Position numbers and translations under genes: made by a program. Shown here in pieces: positions 51,740-61,241 of a DNA stretch of 64,000 nt. Numbering within the stretch: the stretch's first letter is position 1; each line of letters starts with the position of its first letter. Where the stretch lies: NCBI RefSeq assembly GCF_014279835.1, contig NZ_CP047942.1, positions 124,001-188,000 of the forward strand, in the 5' to 3' direction. The stretch comes from Synechococcus sp. MVIR-18-1 (lineage in GTDB: Bacteria; Cyanobacteriota; Cyanobacteriia; PCC-6307; Cyanobiaceae). The notes beneath the pieces are model-generated. The model saw only the letters and a program-made list of their open reading frames with translations, was not told the origin of the DNA and did no database searches.

Positions 51740-52894
51740 ATGCATTTCATTAATTTAGCAGAGCAGCAACGCCAGCAACTGCCGGATGGGCGAACCATCC
51801 GTGAAGCTGTAGATGCGCGAATTGCTGGGGTGCTCAACCATGGCCGTTACATCCTCGGCCCAGAGGTGGAGGAGCTGGAGCACACCCTGGCTGCCTATGT
51901 GGGTGCGAGGCACTGTATTGCTGTGGCCAGCGGTACCGATGCATTGTTGATCGCCCTTATGGCGTTGGGTGTGAAGGCTGGAGACGAGGTGATCACCACA
52001 CCATTTTCCTTCATCTCCACAGCAGAAACGATCGCCCTGTTGGGCGCCACACCGATATATGTGGATATCGATCCAGCCACTTACAACCTAGATTCCAACA
52101 AGCTGGAGCCCGCGATTAGCGAGCGCACCAAGGCGATCATTCCGGTGAGCTTGTATGGCCAGCCGGCTGATTTTGTTGCCATCAATGCGATTGCCGATCG
52201 GCATGGACTGCCGGTGATCGAAGACGGTGCACAGAGCTTTGGCAGCGAGCAGAACGGCCGGCGCAGTTGCGGGCTGAGCACCATCGGCACCACCAGCTTT
52301 TTCCCCTCCAAGCCTTTTGGTGGGTATGGCGATGGCGGTGCTTGCTTTACCAATGATGACGGCCTAGCTGATCGCATGAGGCGGGTGTCGCGCCACGGTC
52401 AAACAAAGCGTTATTTCCATACCGATATTGGCGTGAATGGCCGGATTGATACCCTCCAGGCTGCCATTTTGCTGGGCAAGTGGCCTAACTTTGCTCAAGA
52501 GGTTGAAGCGCGTGGCCGCATTGGCGCTTCATACAGCCAAAAGCTTCAGTCTGCCGGAATTGTCACTACTCCCCAGTTGAAAGCTGGCAATACGAGCGTC
52601 TACGCCCAATACACAGTGCAGGTGGATCAGCGTGCTGAAGTACAGGCTTCGCTCAAAGAAATGGGGATTCCTACTTCTGTGCACTATCCCACCCTCCTCA
52701 GCCAACAACCAGCTCTGCGTTGTGTGAATGGTCGTGCCACCAGTCAATGTTTGCAAACGCCCCTAGCTCAGGCAGCTAGTGAGCGAGTTTTAAGCCTGCC
52801 CATGCATCCCTGGCTTAGCGATGACGATCAAGGTCGTGTAGTGAATGCCCTGATGAATGCACTACAACAATCTTCTTTTGCTTCCGCTGCATGA
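51740..52894 (+). CDS. wbpE: PLP aminotransferase (WbpE type, DegT/DnrJ/EryC1 family)
   Basis: It transfers an amino group from glutamate to C3 of the keto-sugar produced by WbpB. The 384 residues include TPFSFISTAETI, the PLP aspartate in VIEDGAQSFGS, and the Schiff-base lysine in FFPSKPFGGYGDGGA. Length and motifs match WbpE/WlbC. The reaction gives 2-oxoglutarate as co-product, which WbpB-type enzymes are known to use for NAD recycling. A 32-codon frame starts at its stop codon (see next entry). Confidence 0.92.
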   Translation: MHFINLAEQQRQQLPDGRTIREAVDARIAGVLNHGRYILGPEVEELEHTLAAYVGARHCIAVASGTDALLIALMALGVKAGDEVITTPFSFISTAETIALLGATPIYVDIDPATYNLDSNKLEPAISERTKAIIPVSLYGQPADFVAINAIADRHGLPVIEDGAQSFGSEQNGRRSCGLSTIGTTSFFPSKPFGGYGDGGACFTNDDGLADRMRRVSRHGQTKRYFHTDIGVNGRIDTLQAAILLGKWPNFAQEVEARGRIGASYSQKLQSAGIVTTPQLKAGNTSVYAQYTVQVDQRAEVQASLKEMGIPTSVHYPTLLSQQPALRCVNGRATSQCLQTPLAQAASERVLSLPMHPWLSDDDQGRVVNALMNALQQSSFASAA

Positions 52895-52992
52895 TGCAAA
52901 TGTTTCCTAAGGACTCTTACTCTTTACAGACTCTTTTGCTAGAAAAATTGCACAGCCGCCAAGCCTCTATTGAATGCCTTCGAAAGATATGA
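52894..52992 (+). CDS. Possible 32-residue small protein
   Basis: ATG 52894 overlaps the wbpE stop by one base (TGATG), the same coupling used elsewhere in this region, and the frame runs 32 codons. No motif is recognised, and the remaining 70 bases to the wbpB start hold no other gene. It may be a real small protein, a remnant, or chance. Confidence 0.25.
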   Translation: MQMFPKDSYSLQTLLLEKLHSRQASIECLRKI

Positions 52993-53062
52993 TAAATACT
53001 TCGTGATTTTTTGCTAATGATTTCAGCTTTAATCCACGCTATCTATTGTTTAGGAGTCGATT

Positions 53063-54178
53063 ATGCTCCACTCTATTGCTCCAATTAATGGGCGTCGAAT
53101 ACGCATTGCTGTTGTCGGTTGTGGTCGTATTAGCCGCAATCACATCAAAGCCATCGCTATCCATCATGAGCGTGCAGAACTTGTGGCTATTTGTGATACT
53201 CAGCCAGAGCTTCTCAGCCACGCGCAACAGTACATAGATGAGGTTTCTGAAGAGAACTCTGGAACTCGATTTAATCCAGTTCAATTCACTAGTTATACCG
53301 ACCTTCTTTCCGCAACCGGCGCATCCGGTACTACTCCTGTCGACTTGGTGGTGCTGGCTACTCCAAGCGGTCTGCATTCAGAGCAGGTGATTGCAGCAGC
53401 TAAGGCAGGGCTGCATGTGTGCACGGAAAAGCCAATGGCCACTCGCTGGGCTGATGGCGTTGCAATGGTGAAGGCTTGTGATGAAGCTGGAGTCCGCCTT
53501 TTTGTTGTGAAGCAGAACCGCTTTAACAGCACCTTGCAACTGGTTAAACGACAGCTTCAGGCTGGGCGCTTTGGGCAGATGGCGATGGTGGCGGTGAATG
53601 TGTTTTGGCAGCGGCCACAAAGTTATTACGATCAGGCTCGCTGGCGCGGTACATGGGAATTCGATGGCGGTGCACTTATGAATCAGGCCAGCCATTATGT
53701 GGATTTGCTTAATTGGTTGGTCGGGCCAGTAGAGAGTGTTAGCGCTTCTATGGCTACGTTAGGTCGCACCATTGAAGTGGAAGACACAGCAGCCTTGCAG
53801 CTGCGTTGGCGTAATGGTGCACTAGGAACGATGGCAGTGACCATGCTGACTTATCCCAAAAATCTGGAGGGCTCGATCACTTTGCTGGGTGAAAAAGGTA
53901 CCGTGAAAATTGGTGGGCCGGCGGTAAACCAGATTGAGCATTGGGCCTTTGCCGATGAAAGTCCAGACGATGCTCTTATTGAGCAAGCCAGTTTTGAGAC
54001 GACAAGCGTGTATGGCTTTGGCCATCCGCTTTACTATTCAAATGTGATTGGTGCGTTGCAGGGCAAAGAAATGGCCTTATGCGATGGTCGCGAGGGTTTA
54101 CGTAGCCTTGAATTGCTAGTTGGTGCTTACCGATCGGCGAGGGACGGTCGCACGGTGCACTTGCCTTTGGAATACTGA
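53063..54178 (+). CDS. wbpB: UDP-GlcNAcA 3-dehydrogenase (WbpB type, Gfo/Idh family)
   Basis: This NAD-dependent oxidoreductase forms the 3-keto sugar on which WbpE acts. It has VVGCGRISRNHIKAI (about 15-29), the catalytic CTEKPMA block with its lysine, and the Gfo/Idh C-terminal domain with GGALMNQASHYVDLLNWLVG. The length of 371 is above the usual 315-350. WbpB/WlbA enzymes keep NAD tightly bound and recycle it with 2-oxoglutarate, making 2-hydroxyglutarate; the next gene encodes an enzyme for just that by-product. An AT-rich spacer of 168 nt separates it from wbpE. Confidence 0.88.
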   Translation: MLHSIAPINGRRIRIAVVGCGRISRNHIKAIAIHHERAELVAICDTQPELLSHAQQYIDEVSEENSGTRFNPVQFTSYTDLLSATGASGTTPVDLVVLATPSGLHSEQVIAAAKAGLHVCTEKPMATRWADGVAMVKACDEAGVRLFVVKQNRFNSTLQLVKRQLQAGRFGQMAMVAVNVFWQRPQSYYDQARWRGTWEFDGGALMNQASHYVDLLNWLVGPVESVSASMATLGRTIEVEDTAALQLRWRNGALGTMAVTMLTYPKNLEGSITLLGEKGTVKIGGPAVNQIEHWAFADESPDDALIEQASFETTSVYGFGHPLYYSNVIGALQGKEMALCDGREGLRSLELLVGAYRSARDGRTVHLPLEY

Positions 54179-54183
54179 ACAAT

Positions 54184-55413
54184 ATGTCTGAGATCACCAC
54201 AGACATCGTTGTCTTGGGCGGAGGCATGGTCGGTATGGCGTTGGCTTACCAGCTCAGCGAGCGTGATTCCGATCTCACAATCACAGTGATCGATAAGGAA
54301 CCCGAGATCGGTCGGCATAGTTCTGGTCGGAACAGCGGTGTTTTGCACGCAGGCATTTACTACCCTCCTGGCACCCTCAAAGCAAAAGTATGTGTGCAGG
54401 GGGCTCGTCGTTTGCGTGCTTGGTGTGAAAATGAGGGACTGCCTCTACTAGCTTGTGGAAAAGTCATTGCGCCTCAGACTTCTGAGCTAGACGGGCAATT
54501 GGAGTTGCTTTTGGAGCGTGGCCGAGCCAATGGAGCCGAGGTGCGGCTTATTAATCATCAAGAGTTTAAGCAGCGAGTGCCGGATGGCCGCACGGCCAGT
54601 GGCCGTGCCCTTTGGAGCCCGGGTACCTGTGTGGTGAAGCCCAAGCTTGTGATGCAACGCCTTGAGCAACGCTTGCGGGAGCGTGGTGTGAGCTTCGCTT
54701 TGGGTGCCACCGTTTGTGGTGTGTCTCCTGACAAACGGCAACTCAATCTGAAGCATTCTGGAGAAAGCAGCACCCTGTCCTACGGACATTTGTTCAATGC
54801 CACGGGGTTGCAGGCCGATCGGATCGCCAAGGTGTTTGGACTGGGTCATGACTGCACCCTTCTGCCGTTCAAAGGCCTTTACTGGCAACTAGATCCAAGA
54901 GCTCCCTTCAACTTCACCACGAACTTGTATCCAGTGCCCGATCTCAATGTGCCGTTTCTTGGGGTGCATGTCACCCCAAGCCCTGACGGCAGCATCAGCC
55001 TTGGGCCAACAGCCATTCCTGCCTTGGGGCGTGAGAATTACAGAGGGTTTGATGGAATTGAACCATTGATGGCGCTTGAATTTTTGGGTGACCTGGCAAG
55101 CCAGTGGTGGCGCAATGCTGGTGGATTTCGCCAATACGCCAGAGAGCAGGCTCTGCATGGGCTCAAGCCCTTGTTTTTAAAGGCAGCTCAGGCATTGGTG
55201 CCAGGCCTACGCAGTGATCATCTCATCCCAAGCCAGAAGGTGGGAATCCGTGCCCAGCTCTACGATCGTAGATCAGGCACATTGGTTCAGGATTTCCGTC
55301 TGGAGCATGGACCCGCAAGCACCCATGTGCTCAACGCAATCTCTCCTGCGTTTACCGCCAGTTTTGCTCTGGCGGATCTGATCATCAAAGAATCCTCCCT
55401 CGCTTCTCACTAA
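54184..55413 (+). CDS. lhgO: L-2-hydroxyglutarate oxidase/dehydrogenase
   Basis: This FAD enzyme of 409 residues oxidises L-2-hydroxyglutarate to 2-oxoglutarate, passing electrons to oxygen or the quinone pool. It starts with the dinucleotide motif VVLGGGMVGMALAYQLSE (9-26) and has the family-specific RHSSGRNSGVLHAGIYYPPG, where the last part is characteristic of LhgO. It lies 5 nt after wbpB, and its stop directly precedes the next start (no gap). The position suggests that it removes or recycles the 2-hydroxyglutarate formed by WbpB, a repair or recycling role within sugar synthesis. Confidence 0.9.
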   Translation: MSEITTDIVVLGGGMVGMALAYQLSERDSDLTITVIDKEPEIGRHSSGRNSGVLHAGIYYPPGTLKAKVCVQGARRLRAWCENEGLPLLACGKVIAPQTSELDGQLELLLERGRANGAEVRLINHQEFKQRVPDGRTASGRALWSPGTCVVKPKLVMQRLEQRLRERGVSFALGATVCGVSPDKRQLNLKHSGESSTLSYGHLFNATGLQADRIAKVFGLGHDCTLLPFKGLYWQLDPRAPFNFTTNLYPVPDLNVPFLGVHVTPSPDGSISLGPTAIPALGRENYRGFDGIEPLMALEFLGDLASQWWRNAGGFRQYAREQALHGLKPLFLKAAQALVPGLRSDHLIPSQKVGIRAQLYDRRSGTLVQDFRLEHGPASTHVLNAISPAFTASFALADLIIKESSLASH

Positions 55414-56415
55414 ATGGACATTCGCGGCAAAAAGCTTCTCATGATCGGTGGATCCGGTCTAATTGGATCACACACTGTTGATTCGCTTTTGCGCGAAGAC
55501 GTGGGCGAGGTGATCGTCTACGACAACTTTGTACGTGGGCGCATGGAGAATCTGGCTGCAGTCCGTCAGGATCCTCGCTTCAAGGTTTATGACATCGGGG
55601 GCGACATTCTGCAGACCGACATTCTGGAAGCCGCAATGAAGGGTGTCGATGGTGTTTTCCATTTTGCAGCGCTCTGGCTATTGCAGTGCCACGATTATCC
55701 GCGTTCGGCCTTTGATGTGAACGTGCGCGGCACTTTCAATGTTATGGAAGCCTGCGTAAAAGCAGGAGTGAATCGGTTGGTCTATTCGTCATCGGCATCT
55801 GTTTATGGCGATGCTCTGAGTGAACCAATGACTGAAGACCATCCCTTTAATAATAAGAACTTCTACGGCGCTACCAAGATTTGCGGAGAAGCGATGTTGC
55901 GATCATTTCATCATCGTTATGGATTGGACTACGTGGGTCTGCGCTACATGAATGTGTATGGACCAAGACAGGATTACCAGGGGGCCTACATCGCTGTGAT
56001 TATGAAGATGTTGGATGCCATTGATCGTGGCGAAAGTCCAACCATTCTTGGAGATGGTTCTGAAGCATTTGATTTTGTTGCTGTCGAAGATTGTGCTCAG
56101 GCCAATGTGTGCGCGATGAAAGCGAATGCAACAGATTCCTTTTACAATGTAGGAACTGGTATTCGAACTTCGCTTAAAGAATTAGCTGAAATACTTATTG
56201 AACTCACGGGTTCAAAAAATCCTATTAATTATGCACCGCGCAGTCAGGCAACTTTGGTGCGTAATCGCATTGGCTGCCCTGAGAAAGCCTCAAAAGAGAT
56301 CAGCTACACCGCGGCCATTGAACTGCGTGAGGGTTTGCAACGTTTGATCGATTGGCGAGCTTCTCACAAAGCTGAAGTTGAAGCCCGACGTGACGCACAG
56401 CGGGTGGTGGTATGA
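55414..56415 (+). CDS. Nucleotide-sugar 4-epimerase/dehydratase-like SDR
   Basis: This extended SDR of 333 residues has MIGGSGLIGSHTVDSLL (about 10-26), the YSSSASVYGDAL serine site, YGATK as YxxxK, and RYMNVYGPRQDYQGAY. It is close in style to UDP-sugar 4-epimerases found in O-antigen loci. The aminotransferase that follows overlaps by 4 nt, so a keto-sugar product for amination is likely; a 4-keto or 4-epimer intermediate cannot be told apart. It starts at the base after the lhgO stop. Confidence 0.82.
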   Translation: MDIRGKKLLMIGGSGLIGSHTVDSLLREDVGEVIVYDNFVRGRMENLAAVRQDPRFKVYDIGGDILQTDILEAAMKGVDGVFHFAALWLLQCHDYPRSAFDVNVRGTFNVMEACVKAGVNRLVYSSSASVYGDALSEPMTEDHPFNNKNFYGATKICGEAMLRSFHHRYGLDYVGLRYMNVYGPRQDYQGAYIAVIMKMLDAIDRGESPTILGDGSEAFDFVAVEDCAQANVCAMKANATDSFYNVGTGIRTSLKELAEILIELTGSKNPINYAPRSQATLVRNRIGCPEKASKEISYTAAIELREGLQRLIDWRASHKAEVEARRDAQRVVV

Positions 56416-57617
56416 CGACCCATCCATCAATGAAAGTGCCTATAGCCCGTACAGGGCTTACAGAGGATGAAATCCAGAGTGTGCTGGTGCCACTGCGCAG
56501 CGGTTGGCTGGTTCAGGGCCCCAAGGTGCGTGAGTTTGAACAGGCTTGGAGTTCATTCACGGGTGCTGACCACAGTATTGCAGTGACGAGCTGCACATCA
56601 GCCCTGCATATGTCTCTGGCCGCTTTGGGTTTTGGGCCCGGTGATGAGGCGATTGTTCCCGCCTTCACATGGATCTCTACAGCCAATGTGGTGGAACATT
56701 TGGGCGGTCGAGTTGTATTTGCCGATATCGATTTATCGACTTTTAATATTGATCCTGCAGGGATTGAATCGTTGATTACACCGCGCACGAAAGCGATACT
56801 GCCAGTTCATCTGTTTGGATTATCTGCTGATATGCACGTAATTAACGAAATCGCTCAAAAAAATAATCTTTGGGTGGTTGAAGACGCTGCCTGTGGTTTT
56901 GGCTCAACTTTTCATGGTCGGCACGTTGGAACTCTTGGTAATACCGGTTGCTTCAGTTTTCACCCCCGAAAGGCGATAACGACTGGTGAAGGCGGGATGA
57001 TTACCACTAATGATTCTCTGTTGGCTGAGAGTCTGCGTCGTCTTCGCGACCATGGTGCAGCTATGAGTGATCTGCAACGGCACTTGGGACCAAAGCCTTA
57101 TCTACTGGCAGACCACCCTGACGCCGGCTATAACCAGCGAATGACCGATTTGCAGGCAGCATTGGGTGTTGCCCAGATGCACCGTGCTGACGCAATTGTG
57201 GCTGAGCGACGTCAACTTGCTGAACGCTACGATTTAGCTTTCTCCGAGTTGAACTGGCTACAGACTCCGAAGGTGTCATTAGGTTGCAGTCATGGCTACC
57301 AGAGCTACCCGTGTTTGTTCGAACCTGAACTACTGAGCACAGCATTGAAGACTTCTGATCAAGCTTTGCTGGGGCAAATCAAGGAAAGGCGTAATGCCTG
57401 GATGGAAACATTGCAGCAAAAAGGAATATCTACTAGGCCAGCTACTCATGCTGTGCATATGTTGAGCTTTTATCGCGACAAGTACCATTTGAATCCTGAA
57501 CAATTTCCAGCGGCTCAAGCTGCAAACGATTGCAGTGTTTCATTGCCTCTTTTCCATGGCATGAGTAGTGAGGAGCAGACTTACGTAATTGATATTGTTC
57601 GAGGCAGTAAAGCCTGA
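56412..57617 (+). CDS. Second DegT/DnrJ/EryC1 aminotransferase
   Basis: This PLP sugar aminotransferase of 401 residues has PAFTWISTANVVEHLGG, the PLP aspartate in VVEDAACGFGS, and the Schiff-base lysine in FSFHPRKAITTGEGGMI. The FHPRKxxTTGEGG form is typical of enzymes making 4-amino sugars (perosamine-type), different from the WbpE above (FFPSKPFGGYGDGGA). It overlaps the SDR before by 4 nt and the amidotransferase after by one base (TGATG). GC content begins to fall near its end. Confidence 0.88.
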   Translation: MTTHPSMKVPIARTGLTEDEIQSVLVPLRSGWLVQGPKVREFEQAWSSFTGADHSIAVTSCTSALHMSLAALGFGPGDEAIVPAFTWISTANVVEHLGGRVVFADIDLSTFNIDPAGIESLITPRTKAILPVHLFGLSADMHVINEIAQKNNLWVVEDAACGFGSTFHGRHVGTLGNTGCFSFHPRKAITTGEGGMITTNDSLLAESLRRLRDHGAAMSDLQRHLGPKPYLLADHPDAGYNQRMTDLQAALGVAQMHRADAIVAERRQLAERYDLAFSELNWLQTPKVSLGCSHGYQSYPCLFEPELLSTALKTSDQALLGQIKERRNAWMETLQQKGISTRPATHAVHMLSFYRDKYHLNPEQFPAAQAANDCSVSLPLFHGMSSEEQTYVIDIVRGSKA

Positions 57618-59494
57618 TGTGTGGCATCACTGGGCTGATCAATCTCAATGGAGATTCGGTTTCTCCGGTCATTCTCAAAAAGATGACCGATGCCATTGTT
57701 CATCGCGGCCCTGATGGGGAAGGCCATTGGATTGATGAAAGTGTTGGACTCGGTCACCGGCGCCTCGCCATCATCGACTTGAGCCCTGCAGGACATCAGC
57801 CGATGATCAGTTCTGATCATCGCTATGTGCTTAGTTATAATGGCGAGATTTACAACTATCGCGAACTTCGCGCTGAATTAGAAGCTGAGGGCTTTTGGTT
57901 TCGCAGTCAGACAGATAGTGAAGTCGTTCTGAATGCTTTGGCTCACTGGGGCCATGATGCATTGCTGAAGTTCAATGGTATGTTTGCTCTTGCACTGTGG
58001 GACCGAAAAGAAAGCAGTCTTCTACTGGCTCGAGATAGATACGGTGTAAAGCCTCTTTATTATTCTTTTCAATCTGGGGTATTTGCTTTTGCTTCAGAGC
58101 AGAAAGCGATTACTGCACATCCAGATTTTTCATCGAGACTAAATAAATCAGCGCTTTTAGAATATTTTACTTTTCAGAATATATTCACTGATCAAACATT
58201 TTTGAAGAATATATATATGCTGCCCGCAGGTCATCATCTTACCTTCAATATGGAGGGTCATACTGAACCCAAAATAGAAAGATATTGGGATTATCGATTT
58301 CGCGAGCCTCAAACAACTGCTACTCGTCAAGAATATATTGAAGAACTTGATCGCTTATTTAGGCAGGCCGTTAATCGTCAGCTTGTCAGCGATGTTGAAC
58401 TCGGCGCTTATTTATCAGGCGGTATGGATTCTGGTTCAATTACGGCGATAGCAGCTCAAAGTTTTCCTAATCTCAAAACTTTCACTTGCGGTTTTGATTT
58501 GAGCTCTGCTTCTGGAATTGAGCTCGGTTTTGATGAACGCTCGAAAGCAGAGCTTATGTCAGCTAGGTTCAAAACTGAACACTACGAAATGGTATTAAAA
58601 GCAGGTGATATGGAGCGCTCTTTATCATTAGTATCAAAACATCTTGAGGAACCTAGGGTTGGTCAAAGCTATCCTAATTTTTATGCTGCAAAGTTAACGA
58701 GTAAATTTGTTAAAGTAGTCTTATCTGGTAGTGGAGGTGATGAACTTTTTGGTGGTTACCCTTGGCGCTATTATCGAGCTGCAAACGCACAAAGCTTTGA
58801 GGAGTACATTGATCAGTATTACTTTTATTGGCAAAGATTAGTTGATAATAATACACTGAAGAAAATGTTTTCGCCTATTTGGGGTGACGTAGGGCACATA
58901 TGGACTCGAGATATCTTTCGCGATGTTTTCAAAACTCACGATAATCAATTAGATCGACCGGAAGATTATATTAACCATTCTCTTTATTTTGAGGCAAAAA
59001 CATTTTTGCATGGTCTTCTTACTGTTGAAGACAAACTCTCAATGTCTCAAAGTTTGGAAAACAGAGTGCCATTTATGGATAATGATTTAGTTGAATTTGC
59101 TATGAACTGTCCTGTGAGCTTGAAGTTAAACAACTTGGCGGAAGTGATTAAAATCAATGAAAATGACCCAGGCGACAAGCAAAAGCAATTTTTTCAAAAA
59201 ACCAATGATGGGAAGCAAATTCTGCGTGATATGATGAAAAAATACATACCCGATGATATAGCACGTGCTACTAAACAAGGATTTTCTTCTCCTGACGCAA
59301 GTTGGTTTAAGGGAGAAAGTATTGACTTCGTACAAAGGACTTTGCTCCATGGCAACGCTCGCATTTATGATGTTCTTGATAGATCCACTGTAAGAACTCT
59401 TGTTGAACAACATCTTGATGGGAAGCAAAATCGACGTTTACTAATATGGTCACTTTTAAATGTAGAAACTCTGTTGAGTGATATAAACTTGTGA
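57617..59494 (+). CDS. Asparagine synthase-like glutamine amidotransferase
   Basis: The 625-residue protein has an N-terminal class II glutaminase (MCGITGLINL, Cys2 catalytic; YNGEIYNYRELR) and a C-terminal synthetase domain with the ATP PP-loop YLSGGMDSGSI and SGSGGDELFGGYPWR. AsnB-like proteins in O-antigen loci are thought to convert sugar uronic acids to uronamides; that fits the diacetamido-uronic acid made by the Wbp enzymes upstream. True asparagine synthesis is the alternative. The start is fixed by Cys2 and overlaps the aminotransferase stop. From here on the base composition is AT-rich. Confidence 0.88.
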   Translation: MCGITGLINLNGDSVSPVILKKMTDAIVHRGPDGEGHWIDESVGLGHRRLAIIDLSPAGHQPMISSDHRYVLSYNGEIYNYRELRAELEAEGFWFRSQTDSEVVLNALAHWGHDALLKFNGMFALALWDRKESSLLLARDRYGVKPLYYSFQSGVFAFASEQKAITAHPDFSSRLNKSALLEYFTFQNIFTDQTFLKNIYMLPAGHHLTFNMEGHTEPKIERYWDYRFREPQTTATRQEYIEELDRLFRQAVNRQLVSDVELGAYLSGGMDSGSITAIAAQSFPNLKTFTCGFDLSSASGIELGFDERSKAELMSARFKTEHYEMVLKAGDMERSLSLVSKHLEEPRVGQSYPNFYAAKLTSKFVKVVLSGSGGDELFGGYPWRYYRAANAQSFEEYIDQYYFYWQRLVDNNTLKKMFSPIWGDVGHIWTRDIFRDVFKTHDNQLDRPEDYINHSLYFEAKTFLHGLLTVEDKLSMSQSLENRVPFMDNDLVEFAMNCPVSLKLNNLAEVIKINENDPGDKQKQFFQKTNDGKQILRDMMKKYIPDDIARATKQGFSSPDASWFKGESIDFVQRTLLHGNARIYDVLDRSTVRTLVEQHLDGKQNRRLLIWSLLNVETLLSDINL

Positions 59495-60186
59495 TAGGTA
59501 TATTGTCAGATGCTCACGGAAATCAATCCGGCTTTAGAGCTGCTATTAAGCATCTACGCATTCTAGGCGCTAAAAAATATTATTTCTTAGGAGATGCCGT
59601 TGGCTATATTCCTTCCATATCAGTTGTTCAGGATTTGCTTCATATGGGGACGGATATAAAATGTATATTAGGTAATCATGAAATAATGCTACTTGAACAT
59701 AATGTAAACTCTGAGAAAGAAAGGGTTTATCAGTTTCAAACTGTCCGTCAAAATATCACTAGTTGCCTATCAAAATTCGTAAGGTCATGGCCTACCCACA
59801 GGAGAGAAACAATAAATCGAACTTCAGTATTATTTGTTCATGGGAGCCCAAATGATTTTACAAATGAATATGTGTACCCAGATACAGATTTGATGCAATT
59901 TAATCCTGGAGATTCCATAGTTTTTATGGGTCACACCCATCATCCTTTTATAAGATCTAACAACGGTACAACATTTGTAAATGTTGGAAGCTGTGGCTTG
60001 CCTCGTGATGATGGACGTTATGGTGCAGCATGTCTTTACAATCCAATTTCTCAAGATCTTAAAATCATACGTTTTCCAATTTATGAGCAAACAAAAACTT
60101 TATTAACTGCGTACCCAACAGTCAATAAATCAGTATACAATCTTTTAGAAAGAAGAAGTCATTCAATTTTTGGAGATCTACTATGA
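59491..60186 (+). CDS. Calcineurin-like metallophosphoesterase (YfcE type)
   Basis: This 231-residue protein has all family motifs: SDAHGN (Dx-H), LGDAVGY (GD), LGNHE, FVHGSP and MGHTHHP, so a two-metal phosphoesterase site is complete. Start GTG 59491 overlaps the amidotransferase stop, and its own stop overlaps the ATP-grasp start by 4 nt. It may cleave a sugar phosphate or a phosphodiester formed in the same pathway; the substrate is unknown. Such a gene is uncommon inside polysaccharide operons. Confidence 0.85.
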   Translation: MIGILSDAHGNQSGFRAAIKHLRILGAKKYYFLGDAVGYIPSISVVQDLLHMGTDIKCILGNHEIMLLEHNVNSEKERVYQFQTVRQNITSCLSKFVRSWPTHRRETINRTSVLFVHGSPNDFTNEYVYPDTDLMQFNPGDSIVFMGHTHHPFIRSNNGTTFVNVGSCGLPRDDGRYGAACLYNPISQDLKIIRFPIYEQTKTLLTAYPTVNKSVYNLLERRSHSIFGDLL

Positions 60187-61232
60187 CCAACGTTTTAATC
60201 ACAGCCATGGGTGGCGGAGGTCATGGCGAGCAGATTCTGAAAGCTCTCATGCTTTCAAGAAATCATTACAGAATTATTGGTGCAGATGCTAATGCTGATT
60301 GTCCTCAATTTAAATTGGTAGATAAAAGTGAAGTATTACCATTAGCCTCTTCGCCTGATTATATTGAAAACTTATTCCGACTTATTGAACGATATCAAAT
60401 TAAAGCTCTTTTTCATGGGTGCGAACCTGAGTTAAAGCTTTTTGCAAAGTTTCGCGAAAAGATCGAGAGCTTTGGTGTTTTCTTGCCAATTAATCCAACA
60501 TCTGTTATTGATCTGTGCATGGATAAGGAAAAGACTAACAAAAAGTTGTCAGAGCTAGGCTTTGAATCACCAAAATTCACTATTATTTCAAATAAGGATG
60601 ATTTTGCTAATATTGACTGGTATCCCGTTGTTGTTAAGCCATCAGTTGGTGGCGGTGGTTCGGCTAATGTATACATAGCCCAAGATCGTAGTGAGCTTTA
60701 TGGACTCGCTGAGTACTTAAATTTAGGTGAGCAAAAAACTAAATTTTTCGTACAGGAATACGTAGGAACTCCCGATAATGAGTTCACAGTAGGAGTACTA
60801 CATGATATGGATGGAAACTATATTAATTCAATTGCCGTAAAGAGAGCACTTACTGGTCAACTCAATATTAGAATGTCTGTCAATAATCATACCGACAAAC
60901 ATGAACTTGGATCAAAGCTAGTCATTAGTTCAGGAGTGAGTCAAGGTAAAATTGGTCGTTATCCTGAGGTAACATCTCAATGTAGCGCAATTGCAAAATC
61001 CATTGGAGCACGAGGCCCTGTTAATATTCAGTGCCGATTAGTTGATGGAATCGTAAAAGTCTTTGAGATAAATCCACGCTTTTCTGGGACTACTTCTCTT
61101 CGCGCTATGGTTGGCTATAATGAGCCAGATATCTTAATTCAAAAGCACATATATGGAGCTGATATAAAAACAAATTTTTCATACGAAGAGGGCAATATTA
61201 TTCGAAGTTTAGTCGAAACTAGACTGTCTTAA
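60183..61232 (+). CDS. ATP-grasp ligase (carbamoyl-phosphate-synthase-like)
   Basis: The 349-residue protein has a pre-ATP-grasp Rossmann-like part (VLITAMGGGGHGEQIL), then the ATP-grasp domain with VVKPSVGGGGSANVY (phosphate-binding loop) and the metal-binding end FEINPRFSGTTSLRA. ATP-grasp enzymes form an acyl phosphate and couple it to an amine or thiol. In this setting it might attach an amino acid or other acid to the amino group made by the aminotransferase, but the substrate is not visible in the sequence. Coupled on the 5' side (4 nt overlap). Confidence 0.85.
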   Translation: MTNVLITAMGGGGHGEQILKALMLSRNHYRIIGADANADCPQFKLVDKSEVLPLASSPDYIENLFRLIERYQIKALFHGCEPELKLFAKFREKIESFGVFLPINPTSVIDLCMDKEKTNKKLSELGFESPKFTIISNKDDFANIDWYPVVVKPSVGGGGSANVYIAQDRSELYGLAEYLNLGEQKTKFFVQEYVGTPDNEFTVGVLHDMDGNYINSIAVKRALTGQLNIRMSVNNHTDKHELGSKLVISSGVSQGKIGRYPEVTSQCSAIAKSIGARGPVNIQCRLVDGIVKVFEINPRFSGTTSLRAMVGYNEPDILIQKHIYGADIKTNFSYEEGNIIRSLVETRLS

Positions 61233-61241
61233 CTTACACAA

